Source: UBA8514 sp050251415
Lineage (GTDB): Bacteria; Bacillota; Clostridia; Lachnospirales; Anaerotignaceae
Direction of reading: 5' to 3'
Assembly (NCBI GenBank): GCA_050251415.1
Contig: JBFWMT010000004.1
Location: forward strand, 1 to 61,896
DNA: 61,896 bases
Shown here in pieces: positions 50,434 through 59,218 of this stretch. The position numbers and the translations under genes were made by a program. The notes below the pieces were generated by a model. It had not been told where the DNA came from, made no database searches, and worked only from the letters and a program-made list of their open reading frames with translations. The stretch's first letter is position 1. Every line of letters begins with the position of its first letter.

Positions 50434-51387
50434 ATGAAAATAGTTATTATTGAACCACTTGGCATTACCAATGATAAGGTTAGCGAGGCAATAAAGCCCA
50501 TTAAAGGTGCAGGGCATGAGGTTGTTTACTACGAAACCCGTACTGAAGATGTATCGGAATTGATTGAGCGTGGCATTGATGCGGAAATAATAATTGTTGC
50601 AAATTTGCCGTTAAGGAAAGACGTTATTGAAAAATGTTCTAAATTAAAAATGATTTCTGTGGCATTTACAGGTGTTGACCACATAGATACCCAATTTTGC
50701 AAGGAAAAAGGTATTACCGTGTGTAATGCCGCAGGGTATTCCACCAATGCAGTGGCAGAACTTACTTTTGGTCTTGCTTTATCGGTTTTACGAAACATAC
50801 CTAAATGTGATACCGCTGTACGTAAAGAAGGCACAAAAGCAGGGCTTGTAGGCTGCGAACTTTTTGGTAAAAAATTTGGAGTAGTGGGTACAGGTGCTAT
50901 AGGTGCAAGGGTTGCAGAAATTGCAAGCGCCTTTGGGTGTGAGGTACTTGCTTATAACAGAAGTGTAAAGCCACAGCTGGAAGCCAAGGGTGTTAAGTTT
51001 GTTTCCCTTGATGAACTGCTTAAACAAAGTGATATTGTATCTTTGCATGTGCCTTTTAATGGTACCACGGCAAAGCTGATTGGGGCTAAACAGATTGAGC
51101 TTATGAAAGAAACATCAATACTTATAAACACCGCTCGTGGTGGAGTTGTGGATAGTGAGGAATTGGCAAATGCCCTTAACAGCGGAAAAATAGTAGGCGC
51201 AGGAATTGATGTATTTGAAATGGAACCGCCAATTCCATCATCTCATCCGCTTATTAACAGCAAAAATACTGTAGTAACACCACATGTGGCTTTTGCGTCA
51301 GAAGAAGCTTTATTCACCCGTGCTGGTATAGTTGTTGACAACATACTTAAATGGGAAAAGGGAATGCCACAAAATTTAATTGTGTAA
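50434..51387 (+). CDS. D-isomer-specific 2-hydroxyacid dehydrogenase
   Basis: A 317-residue NAD-dependent dehydrogenase resembling phosphoglycerate dehydrogenase catalytic domains: FTGVDHIDTQFCKEKGITVC, AGYSTNAVAELTFGLALS, nucleotide loop VVGTGAIGARVAE, SLHVPFNGTT, INTARGGVVDSEELA, DVFEMEPPIP and VTPHVAFASEEAL with the catalytic His. It lacks the ACT regulatory domain of many SerA. Substrate unknown. Ends at a terminator. Confidence 0.88.
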   Translation: MKIVIIEPLGITNDKVSEAIKPIKGAGHEVVYYETRTEDVSELIERGIDAEIIIVANLPLRKDVIEKCSKLKMISVAFTGVDHIDTQFCKEKGITVCNAAGYSTNAVAELTFGLALSVLRNIPKCDTAVRKEGTKAGLVGCELFGKKFGVVGTGAIGARVAEIASAFGCEVLAYNRSVKPQLEAKGVKFVSLDELLKQSDIVSLHVPFNGTTAKLIGAKQIELMKETSILINTARGGVVDSEELANALNSGKIVGAGIDVFEMEPPIPSSHPLINSKNTVVTPHVAFASEEALFTRAGIVVDNILKWEKGMPQNLIV

Positions 51388-51436
51388 TTTTGTATATAAG
51401 ATATAATAATATGTATAGAAGTACTTTTAAGAAAGA

Positions 51437-51470
51437 GGAAAGTGTTGCATTTGCAACATACTTTCCTTTT
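51437..51470 (+). terminator. Terminator before sufC
   Basis: Long stem AGGAAAGT.GTTGCA paired with TGCAAC.ACTTTCCT (two-base bulge), then seven T. Confidence 0.82.
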
Positions 51471-51505
51471 TTTGTGCAATATAATGGAAGTATGGAAGGT
51501 ATTTA

Positions 51506-51534
51506 TTGACGTAAATTGTACAAGTTGGTATAAT
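51506..51534 (+). promoter_or_regulatory. SigA promoter of the sufCB operon
   Basis: TTGACG, 17-base spacer, TATAAT; start near 51541, with a leader of about 37 nt. No IscR-type operator recognised. Confidence 0.7.
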
Positions 51535-51577
51535 TTATAGATTAAGAAGTTTTTACACTCTTTAAGGAGGAACAATT

Positions 51578-52306
51578 ATGCTAGAGTTAAGAAACATATC
51601 ATACACTGTTGAAGGTGAAAAAGATATTATTAATGATGTAAGTTTGAAGATAGAGGATGCAAAATTTATGGTTATCACAGGGCCTAACGGCAGTGGTAAA
51701 AGTACCCTTGCAAAAATTATTGCGGGCATTGTTACGCCTACAAGCGGTCAAATTTTATTTGATGGAAAAGATATTACTAAAATGAGCATTACAGATAGGG
51801 CAAAGCTTGGCATTAGCTTTGCATTTCAACAGCCAGTAAGGTTTAAGGGAGTTACAGTTAAAGACCTTATAAACCTTGCAAGCGGTCAAAACCTTTCTAC
51901 TGCTGATGCCTGTCAATACCTTTCTGAGGTTGGTCTTTGTGCAAGAGATTATATCGACAGAGAGGTAAATGGATCTCTTTCAGGCGGAGAGCTTAAAAGA
52001 ATTGAAATTGCAACAATTATGGCAAGAAAAACGAAGATTTCCGTTTTTGACGAACCGGAAGCAGGCATTGATATTTGGAGTTTTAAAAACCTTATTGATG
52101 TTTTTGAAAAGATTCATACTGAAATTAAAGGCTCTATTATTATTATTTCTCATCAAGAAAGAATACTTAATATTGCTGACGAAATTATTGTGCTTGCAAA
52201 CGGAGAAATTGCTAGCCGTGGCACTAAAGAAGAAATTATGCCCGCATTACTAGAACAGGCGGAAATGGCTTATTCTGGCTGCCAGTATTACCGGGAGGAG
52301 GAATAA
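51578..52306 (+). CDS. sufC: SufC-type ABC ATPase of a minimal Fe-S assembly system
   Basis: A 242-residue soluble ABC ATPase: Walker A GPNGSGKST (35-43), Q-loop FAFQQPVRF, signature LSGGELKRIE, Walker B ISVFDEPEAGID and switch His in ISHQER. It powers Fe-S cluster assembly with SufB. Only one SufB/D-like partner follows, two bases downstream, and there is no sufD, sufS or sufU in the cluster: the two-gene layout (SufBC or SMS type) found in strict anaerobes and archaea. Confidence 0.93.
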   Translation: MLELRNISYTVEGEKDIINDVSLKIEDAKFMVITGPNGSGKSTLAKIIAGIVTPTSGQILFDGKDITKMSITDRAKLGISFAFQQPVRFKGVTVKDLINLASGQNLSTADACQYLSEVGLCARDYIDREVNGSLSGGELKRIEIATIMARKTKISVFDEPEAGIDIWSFKNLIDVFEKIHTEIKGSIIIISHQERILNIADEIIVLANGEIASRGTKEEIMPALLEQAEMAYSGCQYYREEE

Positions 52307-52308
52307 TT

Positions 52309-53229
52309 ATGAAAGATGACATTAAAGATATTTTACTTGAAGAGGTTGCAGACTTGCATAAAGTTCCTGTTGGAGCATACAATATAAGATTGAACAGCCA
52401 GCTTGATGGACGAAACTCCACATCTAATATAGAAATAGTTGGGAAAACAGATAAAAGTGGTATTGATATAATAATTAAACCAAATACTAAAAACGAAAGT
52501 GTTCATATACCTGCACTTGTAACCCAGGCTGGTGTGCACGACCTTGTTTATAACGATTTTTACGTTGGAGAGAATGCCGATATTCTTATTGTTGCAGGTT
52601 GTGGCATACACAATGATGGCAGCCAAAACAGTGAACATAATGGTATTCATAGATTTTTTCTTGGCAAAAATTCCAGAGTGAAATATGTTGAAAAGCATAT
52701 TGGAACAGGCGAGGGAACAGGTGAAAGAATTATAAATCCGCAAACAGTTATTGAGGCTGAAGAAGGAAGTTATATTGAGCTTGAAACAACACAGCTTAAA
52801 GGTGTTGATTCTACCATAAGAACAACAAAGGCACATGCTAAGGCAGGGGCTAAGGTGGTTGTAAAAGAAAAAATACTTACACATGGCAAACAATATGCGG
52901 AAACAAGGTTTGAAATTGATATGGATGGAGATGATTCAAGTGTAAGTCTTGTATCTCGTTCTGTAGCCAAGGATAGCTCCAAACAAAAGTTTGTTTCTAT
53001 TATAAATGGCAATGCTCGTTGTATAGGTCATTCGGAATGTGATGCAATTATTATGGACAATGCAGTAGTTACTGCTGTTCCAGAAATTACTGCAAACAAT
53101 GTGGAGGCATCGTTAATACATGAGGCGGCTATAGGCAAAATTGCAGGGGAGCAGATTATAAAGCTTATGACATTGGGTCTTACAGAGCAAGAGGCAGAAG
53201 CACAGATTGTTAATGGATTCTTAAAGTAA
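52309..53229 (+). CDS. sufB: SufB/SufD-family scaffold protein (minimal type)
   Basis: A 306-residue protein, much shorter than E. coli SufB (about 495). It contains the beta-helix core: GTGEGTGERIINPQTVIEAE, ETTQLKGVDSTIRTTKA, FVSIINGNARCIGHSECDAI and the C-terminal PEITANNVEASLIHEAAIGK with the ligand-type Glu and His of SufB. Cys residues in ARCIGHSECD are candidates for cluster or sulfur handling. It would form a SufB2C2 complex with the ATPase upstream. Confidence 0.92.
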   Translation: MKDDIKDILLEEVADLHKVPVGAYNIRLNSQLDGRNSTSNIEIVGKTDKSGIDIIIKPNTKNESVHIPALVTQAGVHDLVYNDFYVGENADILIVAGCGIHNDGSQNSEHNGIHRFFLGKNSRVKYVEKHIGTGEGTGERIINPQTVIEAEEGSYIELETTQLKGVDSTIRTTKAHAKAGAKVVVKEKILTHGKQYAETRFEIDMDGDDSSVSLVSRSVAKDSSKQKFVSIINGNARCIGHSECDAIIMDNAVVTAVPEITANNVEASLIHEAAIGKIAGEQIIKLMTLGLTEQEAEAQIVNGFLK

Positions 53230-53258
53230 TCCACCTATCCTTATAAGGAGGTGCTAGT

Positions 53259-53705
53259 ATGGGGTTTGATTTAAGTTTAACTACAATGTGGCTGGTTTTA
53301 TTTGTGATTTTTGTTGTGGCAGAGGTTGTAACAGCTGGGGCATTAGTGTCCATTTGGTTTTGTATAGGATCTCTTGCAGCAATGGTTGCGGCAAGGGCAG
53401 GTGCGCCTGTTCTGGTGCAAGTTGTTGTGTTTTTGGTAGTGTCAGTTGCACTGCTTATTCTTACCAAGCCTTTTATTAAAAAGGTGCTCAAACAAAAAAA
53501 CGAGCCTACAAATGCCGATATAATAATTGGACGCATTGGTGTGGTTGTTGAGGACATTGACAACCTCGAAGAAAAAGGTGCTGTTAAAATTGACGGCAAG
53601 CTATGGACGGCACGAAGTGTGGAAAATGGTAAAGCAATACAAAAAGACAGCAGAGTGAAAATTATTAAAATTCAAGGTGTTAAGGTGTTAGTAGAGGAAG
53701 TTTAA
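53259..53705 (+). CDS. NfeD-like membrane protein
   Basis: A 148-residue NfeD1b-type protein: two or three membrane segments in the first 75 residues and a C-terminal OB-fold (IIGRIGVVVEDIDNLEEKGA, VKIDGKLWTARSV, VKIIKIQGVKVLVEE). Such proteins pair with stomatins. AAGGAGG before the ATG; the stomatin gene follows 12 bases later. Confidence 0.93.
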   Translation: MGFDLSLTTMWLVLFVIFVVAEVVTAGALVSIWFCIGSLAAMVAARAGAPVLVQVVVFLVVSVALLILTKPFIKKVLKQKNEPTNADIIIGRIGVVVEDIDNLEEKGAVKIDGKLWTARSVENGKAIQKDSRVKIIKIQGVKVLVEEV

Positions 53706-53717
53706 AAAGGAGAGATA

Positions 53718-54662
53718 ATGATGGAATTTATACCAATTTATGTACTTGCGGTAGTTATACTTATACTTATTGTAAGTAATCTTAAAGTAGTTCCACAGGC
53801 ATATGTGTACGTTATTGAAAGACTTGGCGCTTACCATACAACATGGGGCACGGGCTTGCACTTTGCATTACCAATTTTAGACCGTGTATCTAAGAAGGTT
53901 AACTTAAAAGAATTAGTTGCAGATTTTCCACCACAGCCTGTAATTACAAAAGATAATGTAACAATGCAGATAGATACTGTTATCTATTTACAAATTACAG
54001 ACCCTAAGCTTTATGTATACGGTGTTGATAACCCAATTAGAGCTATTGAAAACCTTACAGCAACTACTCTTAGAAACATAATAGGCGATTTAGAACTTGA
54101 CCAGACACTTACATCACGTGATATAATTAACTCAAAAATGCGTATTATACTTGATGAGGCTACTGACCCATGGGGCATTAAAATTAACCGTGTTGAGCTT
54201 AAAAATATTATGCCTCCTAAGGAAATTCAAGATTCAATGGAAAAACAGATGAAGGCAGAGCGTGAAAGACGTGAGAAAATTTTGCAGGCAGAGGGCGAGA
54301 AGAGAAGTGCTGTACTTGTTGCAGAGGGTCAAAAAGAAAGTGCAATTCTTCGTGCTGAAGGTGAAAAGGCGTCTGCTATACTTGCGGCTGAGGCTGCAAA
54401 GGAATCTACAATAAGACGTGCCGAAGGTGAAGCTGAGGCTATTATGAAAGTTCAGCAGGCAACGGCTGAAAGTATTAAACTGCTTAATGAGGCAGCACCA
54501 CAGAAAGGTGTTATTGCTATAAAGAGCCTTGAAGCATTCCAGAAAGCAGCTGACGGGCAGGCAACGAAGATTATTATTCCGTCAGAAATACAAGGTCTTG
54601 CAGGTCTAGCAACAGCATTTAAAGAGCTGACATTAGATGACAAGCCAAAACTTACAAAGTAA
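53718..54662 (+). CDS. SPFH/stomatin-family protein (QmcA-like)
   Basis: A 314-residue protein: one N-terminal membrane segment, SPFH domain (PQAYVYVIERLGAYHTTWGT, FPPQPVITKDNVTMQIDTVI, IGDLELDQTLTSRD), then a long coiled coil from about 165 with tandem AEGEK/AEGQK/AEGEA-type repeats, and a C-terminal oligomerisation patch. Organises membrane microdomains. Operon with NfeD is the classic pair. Confidence 0.94.
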   Translation: MMEFIPIYVLAVVILILIVSNLKVVPQAYVYVIERLGAYHTTWGTGLHFALPILDRVSKKVNLKELVADFPPQPVITKDNVTMQIDTVIYLQITDPKLYVYGVDNPIRAIENLTATTLRNIIGDLELDQTLTSRDIINSKMRIILDEATDPWGIKINRVELKNIMPPKEIQDSMEKQMKAERERREKILQAEGEKRSAVLVAEGQKESAILRAEGEKASAILAAEAAKESTIRRAEGEAEAIMKVQQATAESIKLLNEAAPQKGVIAIKSLEAFQKAADGQATKIIIPSEIQGLAGLATAFKELTLDDKPKLTK

Positions 54663-54708
54663 AATGGAACTTTTAAAATAGCGGTTTACAATTACATGTA
54701 ATATATAC

Positions 54709-54746
54709 AAAAGCCACAAGCATTTTTGCTTTGTGGCTTTTAAATT
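54709..54746 (+). terminator. Terminator after the stomatin gene
   Basis: Stem AAAAGCCACAA/TTGTGGCTTTT extended by GC pairs, with flanking A and T. Confidence 0.88.
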
Positions 54747-54889
54747 TATCTAGATTTGGCAGGAATTTGTGAGAGTGTTTCTAAGGTCGCTTCACAACGT
54801 TTTACTGCATAAAACGCCTTTACGCTCCATTTTTTGCCGCTACAGCTAAATTTATTTTTTGATATTTGAATTAATCAGTGTTTCCCTAG

Positions 54890-54918
54890 TTGTTTGACAC
54901 GTAATAAAGTGGTATAAT
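54890..54918 (+). promoter_or_regulatory. SigA promoter of glmM-glmS
   Basis: TTGTTT, 17-base spacer, TATAAT with an extended TGG before the -10. A nearby TTGACA at 54894 is only 13 bases from the -10. Confidence 0.55.
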
Positions 54919-54964
54919 ACTTAGTTAGTGGTTACATATTTGTTTTTAAGGAGGAATTTACCCC

Positions 54965-56314
54965 GTGGGAAAGTTATTTGGCACAGACGGCGTTAGAGGT
55001 ATTGCTAACACGGAACTTACAGGTGAATTAGCATATAATTTGGGCAGGGCAGGCGCATATGTGCTTACAAAGGAAACAGACCATGCACCTAAAATTTTGG
55101 TTGGCATGGATACTAGAATGAGCGGTGATATGTTAGAAAGTGCTCTTGTGGCGGGCATTTGCTCAGTTGGGGCACATGCAATATTAGCAGGGGTTGTGCC
55201 TACGCCAGCGGTTGCATATTTAGTGCGCAAATACAATTTGGATGCAGGTGTTGTTATTTCAGCATCTCACAATCCTGTTGAATATAACGGAATTAAGTTC
55301 TTTAATAAGGAAGGCTATAAATTACGTGATGAGCTTGAAAATGAAATTGAGGATATACTTTTTAATAGAATAGAAATACTTCCACAGCCTATTGGCGGTA
55401 ATGTTGGTACAAAATCCGTATCGGAAGATGCTATAGAAGACTATATTGAGTTCTTAACAAAATCCTGCCCTATAAGGCTGGATGGCATTAAGGTGGCACT
55501 GGATTGCTCTAATGGGGCGGCTTACAAGGCAGGGCCTATTTCAATACTTAATCTTGGTGCTTCAATGTGCATTATCCATAACGAGCCGGATGGTATGAAT
55601 ATCAATAAAAACTGTGGTTCTACACATATGGAGAATTTGAAGAAATTTGTTGTAGAAAACGGGGCAGACATCGGTTTTGCTTTTGATGGTGATGCTGACA
55701 GATGCCTAGCTGTAGATGAAAAAGGACAACTAATAGACGGTGACAAAATACTTGCCATTTGCGGTTTGGATATGAAAAAAAATGGCATATTAAAAAATAA
55801 TACCATTGTTGGTACAATTATGAGCAACCTTGGTTTTATTATGATGGGTAAGGAAAACGGAATTAATATTGAACAGGCAAATGTTGGTGACAGATACGTT
55901 CTGGAAAGAATGATTGAAGCCAATTACAACATTGGCGGAGAGCAGTCTGGACATATTATATTCCTTGACCACAACACTACGGGTGATGGAATACTTACGG
56001 CAATTAAGATGCTTACTGTACTTAAAAACAGCGGGAAAAAGGCATCCGAACTTGCAAGTGTGATGGAAGTTATGCCACAGGTGCTTGTTAATGCAAAAGT
56101 AAATAACCTTAGAAAAAATGACTATATGGAAGTTGAAGAGATTAAAACTGCCATAGACCAGCTTTCGGCAAAATTTGCGGACGAAGGCAGGGTTCTTATA
56201 AGAACATCGGGCACAGAACCACTTGTAAGGGTAATGATAGAGGGAAAAGACATAGATTTAATGAATGAAGAAGCCAATAGGCTTGCAAGGCTTATTGAAG
56301 AAAAACTTCAGTAA
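54965..56314 (+). CDS. glmM: Phosphoglucosamine mutase
   Basis: A 449-residue enzyme converting GlcN-6-P to GlcN-1-P. Start LFGTDGVRGIAN, catalytic phosphoserine in VISASHNPVEYNGIK (Ser101), Mg loop FAFDGDADRC, NIGGEQSGHII and the C-terminal phosphate loop IRTSGTEPLVRVM. GTG start after AAGGAGG. It supplies GlmU and lies 19 bases before glmS, so steps 1 and 2 of UDP-GlcNAc synthesis are co-expressed. Confidence 0.97.
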   Translation: MGKLFGTDGVRGIANTELTGELAYNLGRAGAYVLTKETDHAPKILVGMDTRMSGDMLESALVAGICSVGAHAILAGVVPTPAVAYLVRKYNLDAGVVISASHNPVEYNGIKFFNKEGYKLRDELENEIEDILFNRIEILPQPIGGNVGTKSVSEDAIEDYIEFLTKSCPIRLDGIKVALDCSNGAAYKAGPISILNLGASMCIIHNEPDGMNINKNCGSTHMENLKKFVVENGADIGFAFDGDADRCLAVDEKGQLIDGDKILAICGLDMKKNGILKNNTIVGTIMSNLGFIMMGKENGINIEQANVGDRYVLERMIEANYNIGGEQSGHIIFLDHNTTGDGILTAIKMLTVLKNSGKKASELASVMEVMPQVLVNAKVNNLRKNDYMEVEEIKTAIDQLSAKFADEGRVLIRTSGTEPLVRVMIEGKDIDLMNEEANRLARLIEEKLQ

Positions 56315-56333
56315 ATATTGAGGAGGCGAAACT

Positions 56334-58169
56334 ATGTGCGGAATAGTTGGATATATAGGTTCAAAGCAGGCACCGTCCATACTTATGGAGGGCTTAAGTA
56401 AGTTGGAATACAGGGGTTATGATTCTGCTGGAATAGCAGTGCATGACGGAACAAGAATAAATTTACTCAAGGCACAAGGCAAACTTGTAAACCTTGCGCA
56501 AAAGCTTCAGAGCAACCCTGTAAAAGGGATGGCCGGAATTGGACACACAAGGTGGGCAACGCATGGTGCTCCTAGCGATATCAATTCTCACCCTCATATG
56601 AGCGAGGACAGAATGATTGCTGTAGTTCATAATGGTATTATAGAAAATTACATGGAAATAAAAGAGGAACTTAGTACCAAGGGATATCGTTTTGTTTCTG
56701 AAACCGACACCGAAACAGTTGCCCATCTTATGGATTATTATTATAAGCAAGGTAACGGCTTTTTGGAAAGCGTATTTATGGTGCTGGAGAGAATAGAGGG
56801 TGCATATGCCCTTGGCATTATATGTAAAGACTATCCGGATACACTGATTGCTGCAAGAAAGAACTGTCCACTTGTTATAGGTAAAGGTGAAGGCGAGAAC
56901 TTTATTGCCTCGGATATACCTGCAATTTTACACCATACAAGAGAAGTATATTTCCTTAACGATAACGAAGTTGCAGTTATTAAAAAAGATTCTATTGATA
57001 TTTTTGACAGAGACAAGAATAAGGTGCAAAGGGACATTTTCCACGTTAATTGGGATATTGATGCGGCAGAAAAAGGTGGATATGATCACTTTATGCTTAA
57101 AGAAATTAATGAACAGCCTAAAATTGTTCAGGATGTACTTTCAAGAAGAATGAAAGAGGACGAAACTGAAATAAACCTTGAAGGTATAACCCTAAAAAAA
57201 GAGGACTTAGACAATATAGATAGAATTTATATTGTTGCATGTGGTACGGCATATCATGCAGGATTAGTAGGTAAGCACCTTATTGAAAAAATTGCAAGAA
57301 TACCTGTAGTTGCTGATGTTGCCAGTGAGTTTAGGTACAAAAACCCTATTTTGGACGAAAGAACACTGCTTATTGTTGTATCTCAAAGTGGTGAAACAGC
57401 AGATACTCTTGAGGCACTTAGAATTGCTAAGCGAAATAAAGCAAGGGTTTTGGCTGTTGTTAATGCAGTTGGCAGTTCGATTGCACGTGAGGCAGATGAC
57501 GTTTTTTACATTCTTGCAGGGCCCGAAATTTCTGTGGCATCTACAAAGGCATTCACAGCGCAGGTAGTGGCTATGGAACTTATTTGTCTGCATATTGCCA
57601 TGGAAACAGGTAAAATGACACAGGAAGAGTTTGCGGCATTAAGAGATGAATTATATGCCCTTCCTGGACGTATTGCTGAGGTAATACAAAAATGTGAAAC
57701 AGAAAGCAAGCTTGCCAAGAAATATATTCAAAGCAAAAATGTTTTTTATATTGGCAGAGGGCTTGATTACTTGGTAAGCATGGAAGGTTCCCTTAAGCTT
57801 AAGGAGATAGCATATTTGCACAGTGAGGCATATGCCGCAGGAGAACTTAAACATGGGCCTATAGCCATGATTGAGGATAGTACACTGGTAATAGCAATGC
57901 TTACCCAAGAAGAACTTTTTGAAAAGACCTTATCCAACATTAAGGAGGTTAAGGCAAGAGGGGCAAAGGTTATTGCCATTGCGTTAAAAGGCAACGATAG
58001 TTTCAGAAGTGAGGTGGACGACGTTATCTATGTTCCACGCAGCGGATGGATGACAGCACCTATTATTGCAAATGTAACAACACAGTTGTTTGCATATTAT
58101 GTTGCAAAAGCCTTAGGCACGGATATTGACCAGCCAAGAAATTTGGCTAAATCGGTAACCGTAGAGTAA
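56334..58169 (+). CDS. glmS: Glutamine--fructose-6-phosphate aminotransferase (isomerizing)
   Basis: A 611-residue enzyme. N-terminal glutaminase starting CGIVGYIGSKQAP (nucleophile Cys2), with GHTRWATHG and HNGIIENY; two SIS domains (IVACGTAYHAGLVGKH, VSQSGETADTLEAL, YIGRGLDYLVSMEGSLKLKE); the conserved end PRNLAKSVTVE is intact. GGAGG before the ATG. The stop codon is followed after one base by a Tn7-like transposon end: the 3' end of glmS is the classic Tn7 attachment site, and the coding sequence is undamaged. No glmS ribozyme precedes it. Confidence 0.97.
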   Translation: MCGIVGYIGSKQAPSILMEGLSKLEYRGYDSAGIAVHDGTRINLLKAQGKLVNLAQKLQSNPVKGMAGIGHTRWATHGAPSDINSHPHMSEDRMIAVVHNGIIENYMEIKEELSTKGYRFVSETDTETVAHLMDYYYKQGNGFLESVFMVLERIEGAYALGIICKDYPDTLIAARKNCPLVIGKGEGENFIASDIPAILHHTREVYFLNDNEVAVIKKDSIDIFDRDKNKVQRDIFHVNWDIDAAEKGGYDHFMLKEINEQPKIVQDVLSRRMKEDETEINLEGITLKKEDLDNIDRIYIVACGTAYHAGLVGKHLIEKIARIPVVADVASEFRYKNPILDERTLLIVVSQSGETADTLEALRIAKRNKARVLAVVNAVGSSIAREADDVFYILAGPEISVASTKAFTAQVVAMELICLHIAMETGKMTQEEFAALRDELYALPGRIAEVIQKCETESKLAKKYIQSKNVFYIGRGLDYLVSMEGSLKLKEIAYLHSEAYAAGELKHGPIAMIEDSTLVIAMLTQEELFEKTLSNIKEVKARGAKVIAIALKGNDSFRSEVDDVIYVPRSGWMTAPIIANVTTQLFAYYVAKALGTDIDQPRNLAKSVTVE

Positions 58170-58176
58170 ATGTGGG

Positions 58177-58255
58177 TTTTAAATAAAGTCTAATTATATT
58201 AAATAAAGTCTGACTTTTTAAATAAAATTCAAACCTTTTAAATAAAGTTGGATTA
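58177..58255 (+). repeat. Four tandem TnsB-binding-site-like repeats
   Basis: AAATAAAGTC at 58181 and 58201, AAATAAAATTC at 58220 and AAATAAAGTTG at 58240, each preceded by a T-rich stretch: periods of 20, 19 and 20 bases. The core resembles Tn7 end sites (AATAAAGTCT and AATAGTTGGG), and four close-packed sites is the layout of the Tn7 right end. Confidence 0.85.
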
Positions 58256-58267
58256 AAATTTAATATT

Positions 58268-58303
58268 GAGTTAATACTTAATGTAAATGTTTGGCATTAA
58301 CTC
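58268..58303 (+). promoter_or_regulatory. Inverted repeat between transposon end and tnsA
   Basis: GAGTTAAT and ATTAACTC (perfect 8-bp arms, 20 bases apart). Could be an operator or an RNA stem upstream of tnsA. Confidence 0.4.
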
Positions 58304-58322
58304 GAAGATAATGAAACCATAA

Positions 58323-58360
58323 GGCTAGACATTTTAAATCAAGAGATGTCTAGTCTTTTC
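58323..58360 (+). terminator. Hairpin with T-run just upstream of tnsA
   Basis: Stem GGCTAGACAT/ATGTCTAGTC (one G-T pair) followed by TTTTC, ending 19 bases before the tnsA start. It would shield tns genes from glmS read-through. Confidence 0.7.
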
Positions 58361-58378
58361 TTATTTTGAGGTGATGAA

Positions 58379-59218
58379 ATGGCAAAAAGAAAAAGAACGC
58401 ATAATATTGAGAAAATGATTAAAGACGGTTATGGAAAAGGTTTAGGTAGTGAATATAAGCCGTGGATAAAAATACAGGATGTACCTTCTTTAGGGAGAGT
58501 TACGAGAGTTAAAGGAATCAAAACGAATAGGCAACACGACTTATTATCAGATATGGAGAGAAATTATTTTTATATATTAGAGTATTCAGATAAAGTCATA
58601 GATATAAGAGAGCAATATCCTTTATTGCCTATAGAAGAGACTATGGCGATAGCAAATGAATTAGGAATAAGATATCCTAGAAGTACTGAAACACACGAAA
58701 CTATAGTCATGACTACAGATTTTTTAATTACTATAGCTACAGCAGATGGAATTAAAGAAGTAGCGAGAACCGTAAAATCAAAAGATGATTTATTAGATGA
58801 AAGAGTAATAGAAAAGTTTGAAATTGAACGTGTATTTTGGGAAAAACGAGATATAGATTGGGGAATTGTTACTGAAAAAGAAATAGATAAGACAATTGCA
58901 CATAACATAAGTTTTATTCAAGGGTATCGGGATATAAGACTTTTAGATAGTTTTAGTGAAATGGAAGCAATAGAAGTTAAAGATTTGATTTATGAATTTT
59001 TAAAAAGGATAGTGGATGATAAAAGAAGCATGAGAACAATTTGCTTAGAATTTGATAATGATATGAACTTAACAAAAGGTAGTGGATTAAGTGTTTTGAA
59101 ATATTTAATTATAAATAAAATTATAAAAATAGATATTTCCCAAAAAATTGATGTTAATAAAAATATACCAATTTTGAGTATAAGAAGTGATGAAATTAGA
59201 AAGGTTGAAGCTATATGA
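58379..59218 (+). CDS. tnsA: Tn7-like transposase endonuclease subunit TnsA
   Basis: A 279-residue protein aligning along its length with Tn7 TnsA (273 residues). TnsA cuts the 5' ends of the element, allowing cut-and-paste. Seen: PWIKIQDVPSLGRVTRVKGI, then LLSDMERNYFYILEY with Glu60, IREQYPLLP, TTDFLI with Asp114, and the TVK triad with Lys133. These fit the E/D/QxK restriction-endonuclease-like site, but Gln of Tn7 is Thr131 here. C-terminal part (about 165-279) is the winged-helix region that contacts TnsC. GAGGTG is 5 bases before the ATG; the stop overlaps tnsB by four bases. Confidence 0.95.
   Translation: MAKRKRTHNIEKMIKDGYGKGLGSEYKPWIKIQDVPSLGRVTRVKGIKTNRQHDLLSDMERNYFYILEYSDKVIDIREQYPLLPIEETMAIANELGIRYPRSTETHETIVMTTDFLITIATADGIKEVARTVKSKDDLLDERVIEKFEIERVFWEKRDIDWGIVTEKEIDKTIAHNISFIQGYRDIRLLDSFSEMEAIEVKDLIYEFLKRIVDDKRSMRTICLEFDNDMNLTKGSGLSVLKYLIINKIIKIDISQKIDVNKNIPILSIRSDEIRKVEAI

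Larger units (their letters stand above)
54663..54964 (+). other. Gap between the stomatin gene and glmM
   Basis: Holds the stomatin terminator on the left and the glmM promoter on the right. The middle (about 54750-54880) has no coding frame, repeat or structure that I can name. No glmS-type ribozyme core is visible. Confidence 0.5.

Noticed and set aside
54894..54918. TTGACA as the glmM -35 box
   Set aside because: It is only 13 bases from the TATAAT; the overlapping TTGTTT at the right spacing plus an extended -10 is more likely.
56300..56333. glmS ribozyme
   Set aside because: Only 19 bases separate glmM and glmS, and the glmM leader is too short; no ribozyme core seen.
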